A stretch of DNA of 64,000 nt, taken from NCBI GenBank assembly GCA_001414345.1, contig LLCB01000128.1, positions 62,001-126,000 of the forward strand, read 5' to 3'. The stretch's first letter is position 1, and the number at the start of each line of letters is the position of its first letter. The notes under the pieces were generated by a model. It saw only the letters and a list, made by a program, of their open reading frames with translations. It was not told the origin of the DNA and did no database searches. This DNA is from Hymenoscyphus infarciens (lineage: Eukaryota > Ascomycota > Leotiomycetes > Helotiales > Helotiaceae). Shown here piece after piece: positions 43,162 through 54,819 of this stretch. The position numbers and the translations under genes were made by a program.

Positions 43162-46100
43162 TTAGATATGCCCCTCTTTTTCCTCCAACTCTCTCATGTA
43201 TTTTACAAATGTCTTTTTGTGTGTCTGTGATATTTATTAGCTCGACTCCTAGACGTGGAATGGGGATAGATATCAAGGACTAGGAAGTGGAAGGGAAGGG
43301 AAGGGAAAATGAGAGAAAAATACTTACAAGACCAGCAAATCGACCATCTCTATTAACGCAAACAAATCTCAGCCCCAACTTAACGAAACACTCATAAACA
43401 AGATCCATAGGTGAGTGGATATCAAGTGCCAAAGGCGCCTATCAAAAAACATTAGTATTTCAAATCCCCAACCTTAATCCAAACTTCCAAAGTTTCAAAA
43501 ACTTACAGGGTCAACGAATTGCGTAAAATCAGTAGGATCAGCCCCCTCATCATCAGAATCATCCATCCGAAGAACCTTCGTCATCAAACACAAAGTCTCA
43601 GACTCATCTTCCAGACTATCCAGAGCGAACGCGAGATCAGGAGCTGGGATCAGTCCCACGAGAATTTCGTCTCTAATGATGGGTAGACCGCCATCAACCT
43701 CTCCGGCTTGGTGGAGGATTTCGAGTTTCGTTCGGAGACTGGATGCTGAGACCAAAGGAGAGCTTGAAATATCAATGACTCTCTCGCGGCGTAAGCGAGG
43801 CACGATATCGATCAGATTCGAGGTAAACACGGGCTTGTGCTTATTATTCAAGAATGGGTAGGAATTCAGGTTGGTTAAAAGATCCTGTGTAAAAATTAGT
43901 GGCTGCTTCGTAATTTCGAAAATGATGCTTTAAATTGACTCACATAAATGCTGAGTGGTTCCAAAAAGTCTGCAGTCCATTTTGCCACCAGGATGGCAAG
44001 AGAGAAAGGCAGGATATAGTCAAGACTGCCGGTTAACTCGAATAAGATGACCGCAAGAGTAATTGATAACCTTGTTACACCACACATAGTCGATCCGGCT
44101 GCAATGAGAGCGTATACACCAGGAGTAATACACGACGTGCCATCGGCATGTGCCGCGCAGTTACCAAAAATCGGATTCGTGGGAAATCGAAGGACTAGCC
44201 ATTGCATCAAGTGTCCCAAAATACGACCAAGAAAACCGCCTACAACCATAGACGGTACATAAATACCCGCTGGAACTTTCTGTTTGGGTGTTAGGAGCAG
44301 TTTACTTATTGCGGGAAGAGGATAGGAGTATTATTATTTGGTCGAAGTAGAGAACCGTGGGTGACTTACGATTCCAAAAGTGATTATGGTTAGAATGCCT
44401 TTGATAAAGAACGCAATGCTGAGACTTTTGATTATGGGCCAAATATCATCCAGGTCTCTTGGGCACAGTCCCATCTCGTCGGGTTTGTTGATATCACACG
44501 GACTCGACAGATTGAAGAGTAGTTTCGCTACAGGTAGCTTTGTGTAAGGATTCCAGAAACTCACAAGACCAGTGAGTAAAGCGACAAGCATGACCTCAAC
44601 AAGTGGCCACTTTTTGACGACTGATATCTTCCGGAAGGATTTGGCCCAAGCTCGAGATGCTTTGATAAAGAGAGCTCCAACCGCGCCACCGAGTACACCG
44701 ACCACAGCAAATCCAGCAAGCTCAAAGAATTCCCAGTCCGTTAAATAACGAACCTCGAAGATGACAATCTTATTAGTGCCGTAAGGATTCAAAAACTTGA
44801 GTGACAATGCCGCAGTAATACAGCAAAAGAATGTCCTAAATAGTGTTTTGGCAGGAAAGAAATATGCAACTTCTTCCAAGGAGAACAAAACACCACCCAG
44901 GGGAGCCCCAAAAGCAACAGCGACTCCGGCCGCGGCAGCAGCTGATAATACCTCTCTGCGTTTCCCATCATTGCGGTCGTACTTGGGAAATAATCGACAA
45001 GCAATGTTTCCTACACAAGTTGCAATGTGCACAAAAGGCCCTTCTTTTCCCAAGCTAAGTCCTGAAGCAACACTTAGGATTAGAGCAAGAGTCTTAATGG
45101 CCAAAGTTTTCACTCCCAGAAATCCGTGCAAGACGAAACCACTGAGAATGACTCGAACTTCAGCAACACCACTTCCCGCGGCCGAATAGTAGACCATGTC
45201 TCCCTTGGAGGAACCCTCCGGGTTAGATTTTGGACTGGTAGGGCCATCCTCTTGTTCCTCTGGAGCCCGGCTTTCAGCAGCTAGATTTTCATCCAGCGTG
45301 CTAATGTGATATGTTGACGGTACGATTGTTTTGGTCGTCATGGTCAATAAGCAAGAGATGGTAGCAAATGTCACAACCAGGATCACGAAAATGACGAATT
45401 CCACTACTTGTTCGGAGACGTGGGGGATTTGAATATAATTTGACCACGATTTCCAGGCGTGGCAGCGTCCTCCGCTAGGGCAGCAGTGCTACTCTTCTTG
45501 TTAGCAAAAAGGAAGCTAGAATTTCAAATATAATGCTCCGTTCTCTCAGGGCTCGGAATTCCCAGCTGGGGTTGCCAATAGTCATGGAGCGGCATGTCTT
45601 GGAGGCAGGTTTTGGAGATTGAATAGCAGAGGCTAGATTTAAGAGCAAGCATTTTGGAATCTGATTGCCCAAACACCAAACTAGAAGAGAAAGCCGGCAT
45701 GGACATACCTTTTCGCTTATAAGAAAGCCCTGGGAACAATATCCATCTTTCCAATCGAAAAACGGGGCCTCGGATACATCAACAATATATGCCAGAACTG
45801 CGGTGAGACAGCCAACCAAAGCACTGAGTATCCATCCCTGTATACCATCGATCGAAGCCAGTATTTTCCCTCGTATATCCGTCCGGCTTCGTAGGGCTTT
45901 TACTCGATACGCATCGGCAATACTGTCGTGTACCCAGTCGGTCGAGGTAAACTGATCGTACCAAACTCGGTCGTCCGAGTACAAGGTACTTTTGGATTCC
46001 GTCATCGAGTCCTGAGTCGTCAAGGCACCAACTAACCTTTGTCCCCACGATCCGGCACGACTGTGGTGTCTCGCTGCTCGTAGGCTGCCTGGGAGAGAAA

Positions 46101-46413
46101 AAAAGGTCAGTTCAAATGTACATGAACGGTGTGTAGAGTGGGATGATGCCGAGAATCTCCTACCGTTCAAGCTGGCATGGCGCGAAAGACGCGGTTTTGG
46201 ATTATTGCTAGCATCCAGCGCCGACTGAATTCGAATTCTCGAACGACCAGCACCGGAAAGGCCTAGGAGCGGAGTCCTCTCATCGTTGCTCACGGCACTT
46301 TGGGTTCTTGAGAATCGTGGAGAGGCGAGCGGTGATGTCTCCGCCGAGGGAGCTGTGTTCGGTGTCATGGTCAAGTCGGCCCATGGCGAGGGTTTCCTCC
46401 GGGAGGAAGACAT
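43162..46413 (-). CDS. CLC-family voltage-gated chloride channel/transporter
   Basis: Seven exons on the minus strand: 46164-46413, 45709-46088, 44370-45488, 43944-44279, 43507-43884, 43328-43438 and 43162-43224; 878 residues, all joins in phase. The first in-frame ATG is at 46413 (MSSSRRKPSPWADLTM). A Ser/Pro-rich cytosolic N-terminus with DERTPLLG precedes the first helix (GWILSALVGCLTAVLAYIVD). Channel signatures: GSGVAEVR (GSGIPE block), GLSLGKEGPFVH with the gating Glu, and KVPAGIYVPSMVVGGFLGR (GxFxP block). Two CBS-like cytosolic segments follow (residues about 700-870), and the last 63-nt exon supplies KKTFVKYMRELEEKEGHI. This is the intracellular CLC-3/Gef1-like branch, acting in Golgi, endosomal or vacuolar membranes. 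Channel versus exchanger activity cannot be decided here. Confidence 0.92.
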
Positions 46414-47998
46414 GGAGATATAGGGAGAAGTCGGAGCGGAGGTGTTATCCGTCAACGAGGTCGCATGGATATGCAGGTGTTGTGTAAACCTGTGGTCGAG
46501 GTTGAGTTGCGGGCAGTCCTCTGTATGGAGCTGTATGGAGTAGGTACGGGAGGTAATTCCTGGGGCAGTGGGGGGTCAGAAGAGAGCCAGCCAAGCTTCT
46601 TTTAAGAAGGAGGCACACCCTCCCAACTACCTACCTGGGTACCTACACTACACAATCATATCACCTCTGACACAATGTGAGACTCGTCGCGGGGATTCAT
46701 CTCGAGAGAATTCCAACATGCCTATTGCTCGTTATTCAAACCAATGCATGACCACCCTGGTCTCGTGGAACGCGAGGTGAAGGCTGAATGGGATCATTTC
46801 GACGTTCCTAGATCTTGGCCTGTCATGGGCCAGCCTATCGTCCCGTCGTTGCGTGACGTCCCGTGATGAGTCTAACTTCGTATCTCTAGACATGGCTGCT
46901 AGGTGTAGGGTAGGTAGTGGTTGGTATCACGAGTCTGTAGTGCGTGTCCTAGTAGGCAGTGCTAGTATTTACCTATCCTATGTTGGTTGTACGAACTCGC
47001 AAATTCTCCCCAAAGTAATCATCTTGTTTTGGCATGTGAGATTGCGTCAATTAAGACTTGGGGCAACCTGGAATATTAAATGCAGGGTCCTGATGGTTTG
47101 CAGGGTAGCTACAACCATGAATAGTGTTTCAACATATATTTACTCTCCCGTGTTACTCATATTTATGAAATAATGAAGTTTATTCAGAACACTTATCCCT
47201 GAACTATAGTTGAAAAACAAAAGTATATCAAAAGATTTCGAATTATCAAGTTAATGCAATTAACTTACTCGAATGTTAAGAATCTATCAATCTACGTTAC
47301 TTTGCATAATTAATTTGATTATCCGAGTCTGCTAGAGAAAGGCGACTCATTTAATTCTTTTTTACTACACGTCTGAAGAGTCTCAGAGTCTTAGTTGCAC
47401 GACGTCAAGATTTGTATTCAAGCTTTTGAAAAACAAATCAGATTATATGGCCTGTTCACATGTGCATGTCCAGCTATTTCTCCTATTTAATTAGAAGCTA
47501 TCTTCTCTTCTTTCGGCTATTTTCCCCTCAGTTCTGCCTCATCTCTACCCCATCTTCTATGCTCCCTCACATCCTTCTCAGAGGACATAAGTGTCGACGA
47601 CCTCTTCACGCCTTCTCAAAAGACTCTTAAAATGCCCCATGTAGCTAGAGAATTACCAGATACTTTGGGACAATCAAAGTTGATTATTCTAAAACACCTA
47701 GGTAATTGTTTTATATGGTTCCAAGTATTTAAAATAGTTACCTTGAATTACCCTTAAAAAATGGAATAATGAGAGTTAGATACGTAGAGCGGGTGCGAAC
47801 TTGATATATTTTTTGATGTCCACCGCGAGACTAGCTCCAAGAATAGTCACGTGTACAACCCTCAAGGTTCCAGGTTCGGAAGCAGTTGTACCGAAAGCTG
47901 ATGGCTCTCTAAAACATACATTCAAGCAACCTTTTCCTCAAAATCTGGCTTGGAAGTTGAAGTTAGCGCCTTAGGAACTTCCAACAGGAAAAGCAACC
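46414..47998. other. Intergenic; contains one copy of the dispersed repeat terminus
   Basis: No gene is supported. Near 47660-47740 the words tttgggacaat and gttccaagtattt repeat text seen near 23510-23590, and 47815-47833 is the reverse complement of the repeat end seen at 23436 and 24116. Confidence 0.5.
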
Positions 47999-48968
47999 AT
48001 GGCAAGTTCAAGTCCTTATCCGCAATTCATTTTGCTGGGGGACTCGCTCATACAATACTCCACTCGCCTCCATGCGCAAAATGATAACGAGGGCAGGCCA
48101 GTGGAGCAGCGAAACTTTTCTTTTGGCGCAGCACTAGCTGAGAAGGTTGAGAGGCGATTTGACATTGTCAATCGGTTTGTTTCTCTGCTCCTAATGCCGT
48201 GGTGAGAAACTTGCTGAAATTCAAATAGCGGCTTTTCGGGTTACAATACGAGCAATATCCTATTCATCCTTGACAGTCTCATTCCAAAGCCAGAATATGC
48301 CAAGGTTGACTACTTGGTAGGTCAATCAGTTTTCTTTTCCATCGCTATATATATCGAGTGCACTCACCTTTTCGAATCTTGTATAATTCTTGTTGGCACT
48401 CGATCCGATGTATCTTGACATCCGTAAGCTGACTAGTTAGCTTCTTCTTCTAGGAGCAAACGATTCTTGCCTCGAGACAAGTCCTACCAAACAACATGTC
48501 GCCCTTGATGAGTACCGAGAGAACCTCAAGAAGATCATCGAGCACGATTCAATCCAAAAGCATCACCCGACGATTCTGCTGGTTACCCCGCCTCCCATCC
48601 ATGAATTCCAATTGCAGGAGGAGGATGTGAAGGCAGGCAATGGTGGTCTGACGAGAAAGCAAGAAGTGACCAAAGAGTATGCCAGAGCCGCGAGGGAAGT
48701 TGCGTTGGAATTCCATGACAAGCAAGTTCTCTTGGTTGACCTCTGGAAGGCCATGATGGATGACGTTCAAGCTGCAACTCCGAATCATGATGTTGAGGCT
48801 GATTTGCCTGGATCGCTTCGTCGGGGCAAGAATGCGCGGCTTTATCAGCTCCTGGTGGATGGATTACATCTCTCTGGCGAAAGCTATAAAATCTTCTTCG
48901 ATGCTGTTCTTGCTGCGTTGGGTTGGGTTGATGATACAGTTGGCAAAGAAGCCTGGGTATTTCCGTAA
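47999..48968 (+). CDS. GDSL/SGNH esterase, IAH1-like
   Basis: Three exons: 47999-48174, 48229-48316 and 48441-48968; 263 residues. The start ATG opens MASSSPYPQFILLGDSLIQY, with the GDS nucleophile Ser in block I. After the first splice, NRGFSGYNTSNILFIL carries the block II Gly, and after the second, DYLLLLLGANDSCL carries the block III GxND Asn. DGLHLSGESYKIFFD provides the Asp and His of block V. Length and spacing match isoamyl acetate-hydrolysing esterase (IAH1) of yeast. It hydrolyses small acetate esters, probably in the cytosol, since there is no signal peptide. The acceptor before CTTCTTCTTCTAGG could alternatively be used 14 nt further on, which would break the block III text. Confidence 0.9.
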
Positions 48969-50298
48969 GTAAAGATATCCGGACTCACAATTGAAACACC
49001 GCTAACAGAGCGAAGAAGATGGAATGATGCACCAAGAATGCTGTAGGGTCAGGAGGCAGTAAAATACAGACGTTCTTTTTTGCTCCGGAAAATCTGTCTG
49101 TGCTGTAGAAGCGCTTGAGAAATGTTTCCCATGGGAACAGGGCTCCACCTTCCATATAGGTACATTAGAAAAGAGTTCGAAAATCAGAATACCAAATTGT
49201 AGTCTTTTCAAGTGCAAATGCAAAGAGGTTACTTTTCTCGTGTTACCGCTACTCCAGGTGGCTAGTGCGGCTAGTCTAGTTCCGCACTACCCCACCATCC
49301 CTGCATTCCGACTGCTGGGCAGCACAGCACACTGCACCACAGCGTAGCGTAGCCCGCGTTTCCAGGTTGATTCAGCATCACGACTCCACTCTACCTACCT
49401 CACCTACCTCAACTCTCTCCCTCCATACTCTATCAGCACAACATCTCGCACCTCACAATTCCACCCGTCACTCCGAGATCTTCACTCAGGATCACGCGCA
49501 TAATCTCACTAGACTAGACGCCCTCGTTTCTCAATACAGCAGCACCAACACCAACGTGCGCTATTTCAACCCCATCTCAGTCTTACACGATTCACCTGGA
49601 CTCCGTTTGTTACATTAGGACCACACAATATATCCGACCTCCCTTTCACCCTCAACCTACTCGAGCCACTGCGCCCAAAGTTGAAATCAACCACGCTTCC
49701 ATCTGCAAAATCAGGACCTGATTTCAACCTCCTTTTAATAACAACATTACGAACTTGGGACACAATCGACCTCCATACTTTTACCCCTTCCTCCACTCCG
49801 ATCCCTTCTGTCGGTACACATACACGGTACACGCACCAATTCTTCGCATAGCCAGTATTCGAAACAGCGGTCTATTTCCCCCCAAATATCAAAGCCCGGG
49901 CAGTGACCGGTGGTCGCAGGTCGATGTGGTGGAGGAGGCGGGTACTGTGATTCCTGCATAGGCAGAGCATTGCTCAAGGGGTCGCTCGCTGCCTGTTTCC
50001 ATTACCGCAACTCTTCGAAAGTTCTAGCTGCGAAAGGCAGTGCAGCAATCGTACATTGCAGTATTCCTGCAATCGTCACCTCTGGAAAGAGTCATATTTT
50101 GGAAGGGTTCAGAGGGTTCTCCGGTCGCTAATCATTCCTACTGCAGACGCAGCACCTGGAACTCACCTTGTATAGTATTTCTTCGATCCACCTCTCCTAA
50201 TATCAACGCTGTTTATCCCGTTTGCACGGAGTTTTCTGAGAAACGGGACCTCTTTTCCGGGCGAACTCTGACTCTCGGGCGACAAACGAAGTTCGGGC
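48969..50298. other. Long upstream region of the retropepsin-like gene, no supported gene
   Basis: About 1.3 kb of C-rich, pyrimidine-rich sequence with several short overlapping frames. It probably contains the promoter and a long 5' leader of the next gene with upstream ATGs. No domain is seen. Confidence 0.45.
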
Positions 50299-52246
50299 AT
50301 GGATCCACAGTTCACAGCAACTCGAGAAGAATTGTACCATGTCCAGATGGACGTTAAACATGTTCAAGCTGTACAGATCAACCATGCAGATAGATTGCTG
50401 AGGCTGGAGAAACGCCAGGCTGATGACGCTGCTCTGAAATCCGTCTGGGGGAATGGTTCTCCATTTCCAAGCGTACTGAGCGGGACCCCTCAGCAAGGTT
50501 AGTAATTCTGTCTTGCTACAAAATGAATGATAGACTAATAATATGATAGGTCCAGTTCAGCACCACCCGACGGACGTCTTCGATGACTTTGATGACGAAC
50601 AAAGCCATAATCTTCTTGGTAGCCTCCAGCTAGAAGCTGATGAAGAGCCGGTGCGTCGTGGAGCCTCGAGAGCAAACAGCGTTCGATTTGACGTGAGCGC
50701 TCTCCAGGGTTCAAATTGGAATCCAGGCTCAAGAAGTTCCGGAGATTTTGGTCCTGTCCGCCCGAGCAGTGGTATTGGGAGCCACCCTATGACAGAACGA
50801 TCATTATCACACAAATCAGACGGCAGGCATAGCTCAGCTGGGCATTCAGTGCACTCCATGCATTCCAATCCATCTGGAAGAAACAGTAGCCTTGGTCTTG
50901 ATACCAATTTCATCATTGGTGGCCAAGACGATGACTCTCCAGTTGACACACCTGACCCACCCCCTGGCTTATTCGTCTTGGGATCTGTGCCTTCAATCAT
51001 TCGATGCTGGTTGACAACGAATTTCTCACACAATGCATTACTTTATGCTGATATCTGCTCTGGCTCTCAGAGGTCTGTTCTCGATTACAGTTTGGTAAAG
51101 GAACTCGGCCTTGCAGAGCAAATCCAGAAGACTTCAGCTGGTCGCCATCATATCAGACTTCCCGTATATCTTCCCGAAGCCGTCATAACTCAGCCAACTT
51201 CGAGATCAAATAGCCCTGCTCCGCAACTCCCGACACTTAGCGCGGATTTCGAAATTGTAGGACTTGCCCAACGCAGCACTCTTGAGCGCAAACAGGGAAT
51301 CCGTATTATTCTTGGCAGCGATATCCTCCGCGCACACAATGCGGATATCTTCTTCTCCCAGAATCTCATGACACTCTATGGCGATGATCGCAGCAAACTC
51401 TCTGTTCCATTTGTTAGACCTGAAGACGATGCCTTGTTCAAAAATCTATGCACTTCCAATCTTCCACCGGAAAAGAACGAATTGAAAGCGACCGCTGCCC
51501 CTTTCACCCCAATTGATTCCAAATCCAAATCCGAAGCCGCCCCTCCTGTCCGCAACTCCGTTTTTCCTAATGGACAAGAAGAAGCAGCGAAAGCCACGCA
51601 CTCTGACAATACCGCAAGAGGCACCTCAGCAACACAACCCGAATCGCCGTTTACTCCTGTATCAATGTCAGAACTGAGCGCTCTCGATCGAGTCACTAGT
51701 GTCCAAGAAAGTACCTCTTCTACTCTCAATAACTCGGGTTCAGAAAAGTCCCATGGCGGTGAACACTCGCAAGACACAGGCGCATCCGAGGCAATTGTAT
51801 CACCAGAGCCCAATCGCCGAGACTCTTCTGTTGGAATATGGGGTTCCTGGCGCCAGGGAACTGTCAATGGCGGTGAGAGCGGCCGCGAGGCCGAAACCAC
51901 AAGTGGCTACCAACGCGCAGCTCGAGGTGGTAGAAGCATGAAAGTTCTCAAGCCATCCTCAAAGTCCGTCTCTTCCATTGCAGTACCTTCCCGGTCAGCT
52001 TCTTCAGCGCGCACAGGAACTGCCTATGAACCGACACCACTCCCTCGACCAACCGTTGAGATGCGGAGAAAGAGCCAGGTGGAGAACGCGCCTCTGAAAT
52101 GGGAATCCAAGCGGATATCCTCGGAGGAACAAAAGCCGCAACGGACGGTCGTGAGTACCATTCCTCGATCGGAGAATCCTGTTGGTGGTGCTAGTGCTTT
52201 TTCATGGATGAAACCTGCAAGCAAGAAGGCCACGACTGCGGAATGA
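50299..52246 (+). CDS. Retropepsin-like domain protein, catalytic Asp apparently replaced by Cys
   Basis: Two exons, 50299-50497 and 50550-52246, joined across a 52-nt intron; 631 residues. The N-terminal 66 residues look like a short coiled coil (TREELYHVQMDVKHVQ, HADRLLRLEKRQAD). A Ser-rich linker leads to a folded region at residues about 220-360. It opens LGSVPSIIRCWLTTNF, continues LYADICSGSQRSVLDYSLVK and ELGLAEQ, and closes GIRIILGSDILRAHNADIFF and SQNLMTLYGDD. This order matches the retroviral-type aspartic protease fold (D[ST]G-x-R-S, then ILGxDxLxxxxAxIDF), but the Asp position appears as Cys in CSGSQRS. The C-terminal third is Ser/Thr-rich and disordered. It is not part of a transposon: there is no RT or integrase nearby. 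Function unknown. Confidence 0.7.
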
Positions 52247-52606
52247 TGTGCAATGTTGCTTTAGTAACAGGCAGATGGATCATGTGGCTTAAGCTGTGTG
52301 TACTTTTGGGATCGGATGTCAGTTTAGCCAAAGATCATAGAATAGACTTCCTGACGTGATATGCAATCATCAAATACCTTCCTTCTTCATCATGATTGTG
52401 AACAAGTTTTCTATGTTTTGAAATGATTCTTCTGTTCGTCATTCGTCCCTCTGGCTGTCTTAATAGCGGTTGCTTAGTGAAAGGATTTCTACACTCCTGG
52501 ATTGAAGTAATTTTGATTGAGTTCTACGCAACTCAGTGAGGCACTGTATCATAAAATTATGGGTCTGGTTTCTCTCCCTTTCTAACTCAGCAATGCTTCC
52601 ACCCTC
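52247..52606. other. 3' flank, no supported gene
   Basis: Holds the 3' region of the retropepsin-like gene and the TRIM insertion point. A minus-strand frame at 52460-52666 crosses into the LTR and is not called. Confidence 0.45.
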
Positions 52607-52716
52607 TGTCACGGAAAAAGGGGGTCTCACGTGACCCCTTTTCCCTATATATAGCAGAGTTTTCACCTCCTAAATTCAAGCTCCTTAGAGCGTTTTCAAC
52701 CTAAAAATACGCCACA
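52607..52716 (+). repeat. TRIM 5' LTR
   Basis: Contains tctcacgtgacc and a TATA-like ccctatatatag followed by the shared sequence to CGCCACA. Confidence 0.9.
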
Positions 52717-53157
52717 GTTATGAGCCCGGTTTGCACTTATAGTATACTCTTATAACATCTTATCTTCTGCTTACGTATTTAACGTTGCTACGTATTCAGA
52801 ACGCTCTCCGCTGTTAGGGTTAGCGTAATCAACCCCCCCTCGATGCTTACTCTCGACAAGCACTCGGAAGCTCTACTATAAGTAGGGCTTTCCTAACTTC
52901 GAATACGGGACTCTCTTAACGAGCGCGAACAAGGACTCTCCTAACAAGCGTGGACGGGACTCTCCCACGGGACGCTCTTAGCTTCGAATATAGCGAAAGC
53001 CCTACTGCGAGTAGGCACACCTCAATTCGGCAGCTTACTCTTTCGACGAGCTTGCACAAAGCCTAGCTACGAAGCTGGCATAAACATATATAACGCTGAC
53101 TACGAGCTACCACATCTTACGAACGCTACCCGCTGTCTTTACCAAAAAGCTAGAGCT

Positions 53158-53439
53158 GATAAAGTGCCAGAGTATAAGGGAGGAAGTTAGACAGGATCTA
53201 GGAGTGGGAACTTACTCTTAAATATTATCTAGAATCGCTATTCAAGAGTTTAAAGCAATCTATATAGCTCCGTAGGATCTAGAGTAGGAATAGGGGGCGA
53301 TAAAGTACCAGAGTATAAGAGAGGAAGTTAGACAGGATCTAGGAGTAGGAACTTACCCTTAAATGTTATCTAGAATCGCTGTTCAAGAGTTTAAAGCAAT
53401 CTATATAGCTCCGTAGGATCTAGAGTCGGAATAGGGGGC
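53158..53439 (+). repeat. 141-bp tandem duplication inside the TRIM
   Basis: Two head-to-tail copies (53158-53298, 53299-53439), each starting gataaagt and ending ggaatagggggc, differ at only a few positions. Confidence 0.9.
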
Positions 53440-53520
53440 GATATAGTTAAGGGGTTCTTTTGTAATCTAGTTTGAGTTTATAGGCCTAGGAAGCTGTCGT
53501 TTTCCTAGACCTAAGAGGTG

Positions 53521-53632
53521 TGTCGCGGAAAAAGGGGGTCTTACGTAACCCCTTTTCCCTATATATATAGTAGAGTTTTCACCTCCTAAATTCAAGCTCC
53601 TTAGAGCGTTTTCAACCCAAAACTACGCCACA
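53521..53632 (+). repeat. TRIM 3' LTR
   Basis: Same as the 5' LTR, except for a few transitions, including cttacgtaacc for ctcacgtgacc (CA to TA on both strands, RIP-like), and a 2-bp longer TA run. Confidence 0.9.
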
Positions 53633-53637
53633 CCCTC

Positions 53638-54817
53638 CTAAGAGTAGACCGGGGAGCACATCAAGGGCAAAAGCGCTCGTTCTCTTGAACACAATAGGGC
53701 GGAATACTGCACCAGCGAATCAAAAGTTAGGAATTCCTGGTCTTAATCAGAGGAAGCCCTGGGCATGAGTCCGGTGCGCTTCCACTGCACCTTATTACTT
53801 GGTATCAGCTACTGTGCTATTTCCTAGGGAAGAAGGTGTTGTTTCTACTTTTACAATAGTGAGTATGGGAATATTTTGGGAGTTTGGCAGTTGGTTTGTT
53901 CTTGGTGGGGGCATGGGGTGTTTGTGAATGCAGTAGAAGAATCCTAAGCTTGTGAGTTTCTGAGTACTTCCAAAAAGAGGTAACAAAAGAATCATCAAAG
54001 CGTTTCGAGGCGTGTCAATTTCATCTTGCATCTTCGTGCTCGTCGCAGGGTTGGTTCTTCATACCTTGGTCAGGAGTTTGGAATTGGATTTTTCCTTTGG
54101 TCTGGAATTATTCTCTCTTGGTATTACTTTTGCTGGAATATCGTGTGGGGAGATGCTGAGAGGGGTGACGGGTTGGTTTTGGGAAGGAGGAGAGAAAAAG
54201 GGGTTGGGTATTAAGTACATCACGAAGAGACTAAGGGGGTTCTCCATAGTTGAAAGTTCTTATACTTACTCTAGTGCTAACCAAAAAAAAAATTTCCTAG
54301 TGACGATGTCGACTTTGTACCTCTTAGGGGTTCAATTTCGCAAATCTCTCGCTTAGCGATCCAAAAGGGGGGTGTTACGCCAAACGAGGTCACCAGTTCA
54401 CTATTGGAGCTAAGCTCATGATTTATTCACCTGCATTGTGAGCACAGAAACTTTGGAACAGAGCTCAGCTCAGCATATCAGCATTGGTAAGTTGGACAGG
54501 TTCAAGGGTTTGAGGGGGGTTGAGGTGTTGTTTGGCGAAGGTTGATATCAAACAGAGCTCCTTGGCATACGAGCTGCTTGAAATCAGCGAACACCACAAG
54601 TGGTTGCAAGATTCTGTTCGTGAATTAGTGTGTATTTAAGTGTTTATCAATGGTGTCGCGTTAAGAAAGATAGACGCTGCTCGTCTCCCAAATCTCAATA
54701 TTGGGGCAATTGACGCAGGACGCGAGTCTTTTTTTTTGCTTCTATCGTGGAGGAAATGGGTACGCTTTGAAATTTTGGAGTTCACAATATCATGGTGTTT
54801 ACGTACGGCATCCTGAA
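53638..54817. other. Intergenic, no supported gene
   Basis: The plus frame at 54012-54356 is hydrophobic at its start but has no ATG-supported domain and overlaps a poly-A run. Not called. Confidence 0.45.
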
Positions 54818-54819
54818 TA

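Larger units (their letters stand above)
52607..53632 (+). mobile_element. TRIM: miniature LTR retrotransposon, 1,026 bp
   Basis: Direct terminal repeats of 110 bp (52607-52716) and 112 bp (53521-53632) begin TGTCRCGGAAAAAGGGGGTC and end TACGCCACA. The 5-bp duplication ccctc flanks the element (52602-52606 and 53633-53637). GTTATGAGCCCGG directly follows the 5' LTR and matches the anticodon arm of initiator tRNA-Met as a primer site; a purine-rich ctaagaggtg precedes the 3' LTR. The 804-bp interior has no coding frame, so the element must have moved using proteins of an autonomous element. It is only lightly mutated compared with the copia element. Confidence 0.92.

Noticed and set aside
42815..43276. 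153-codon minus-strand frame after the CLC gene
   Set aside because: It covers the last CLC intron and exon in the wrong frame; the true last exon is 43162-43224.
52460..53720. Reading frame on the minus strand continuing across the TRIM target site (SIAELERERNQTHNFM)
   Set aside because: Removing the element leaves one frame across the junction, but with a TAG at the join and no recognisable domain. It is not enough to claim a disrupted gene.
53720..53800. tRNA-like text on the minus strand (GTGCAGTGGAAGCGC, CTCAT, TTGATTCGC)
   Set aside because: It resembles A and B boxes of tRNA-Met, but the anticodon stem and acceptor stem do not pair, and spacing is wrong. Not called as tRNA.
54012..54356. 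Hydrophobic 114-codon plus-strand frame
   Set aside because: No ATG-supported start with domain evidence; it crosses a long A run and is probably spurious.
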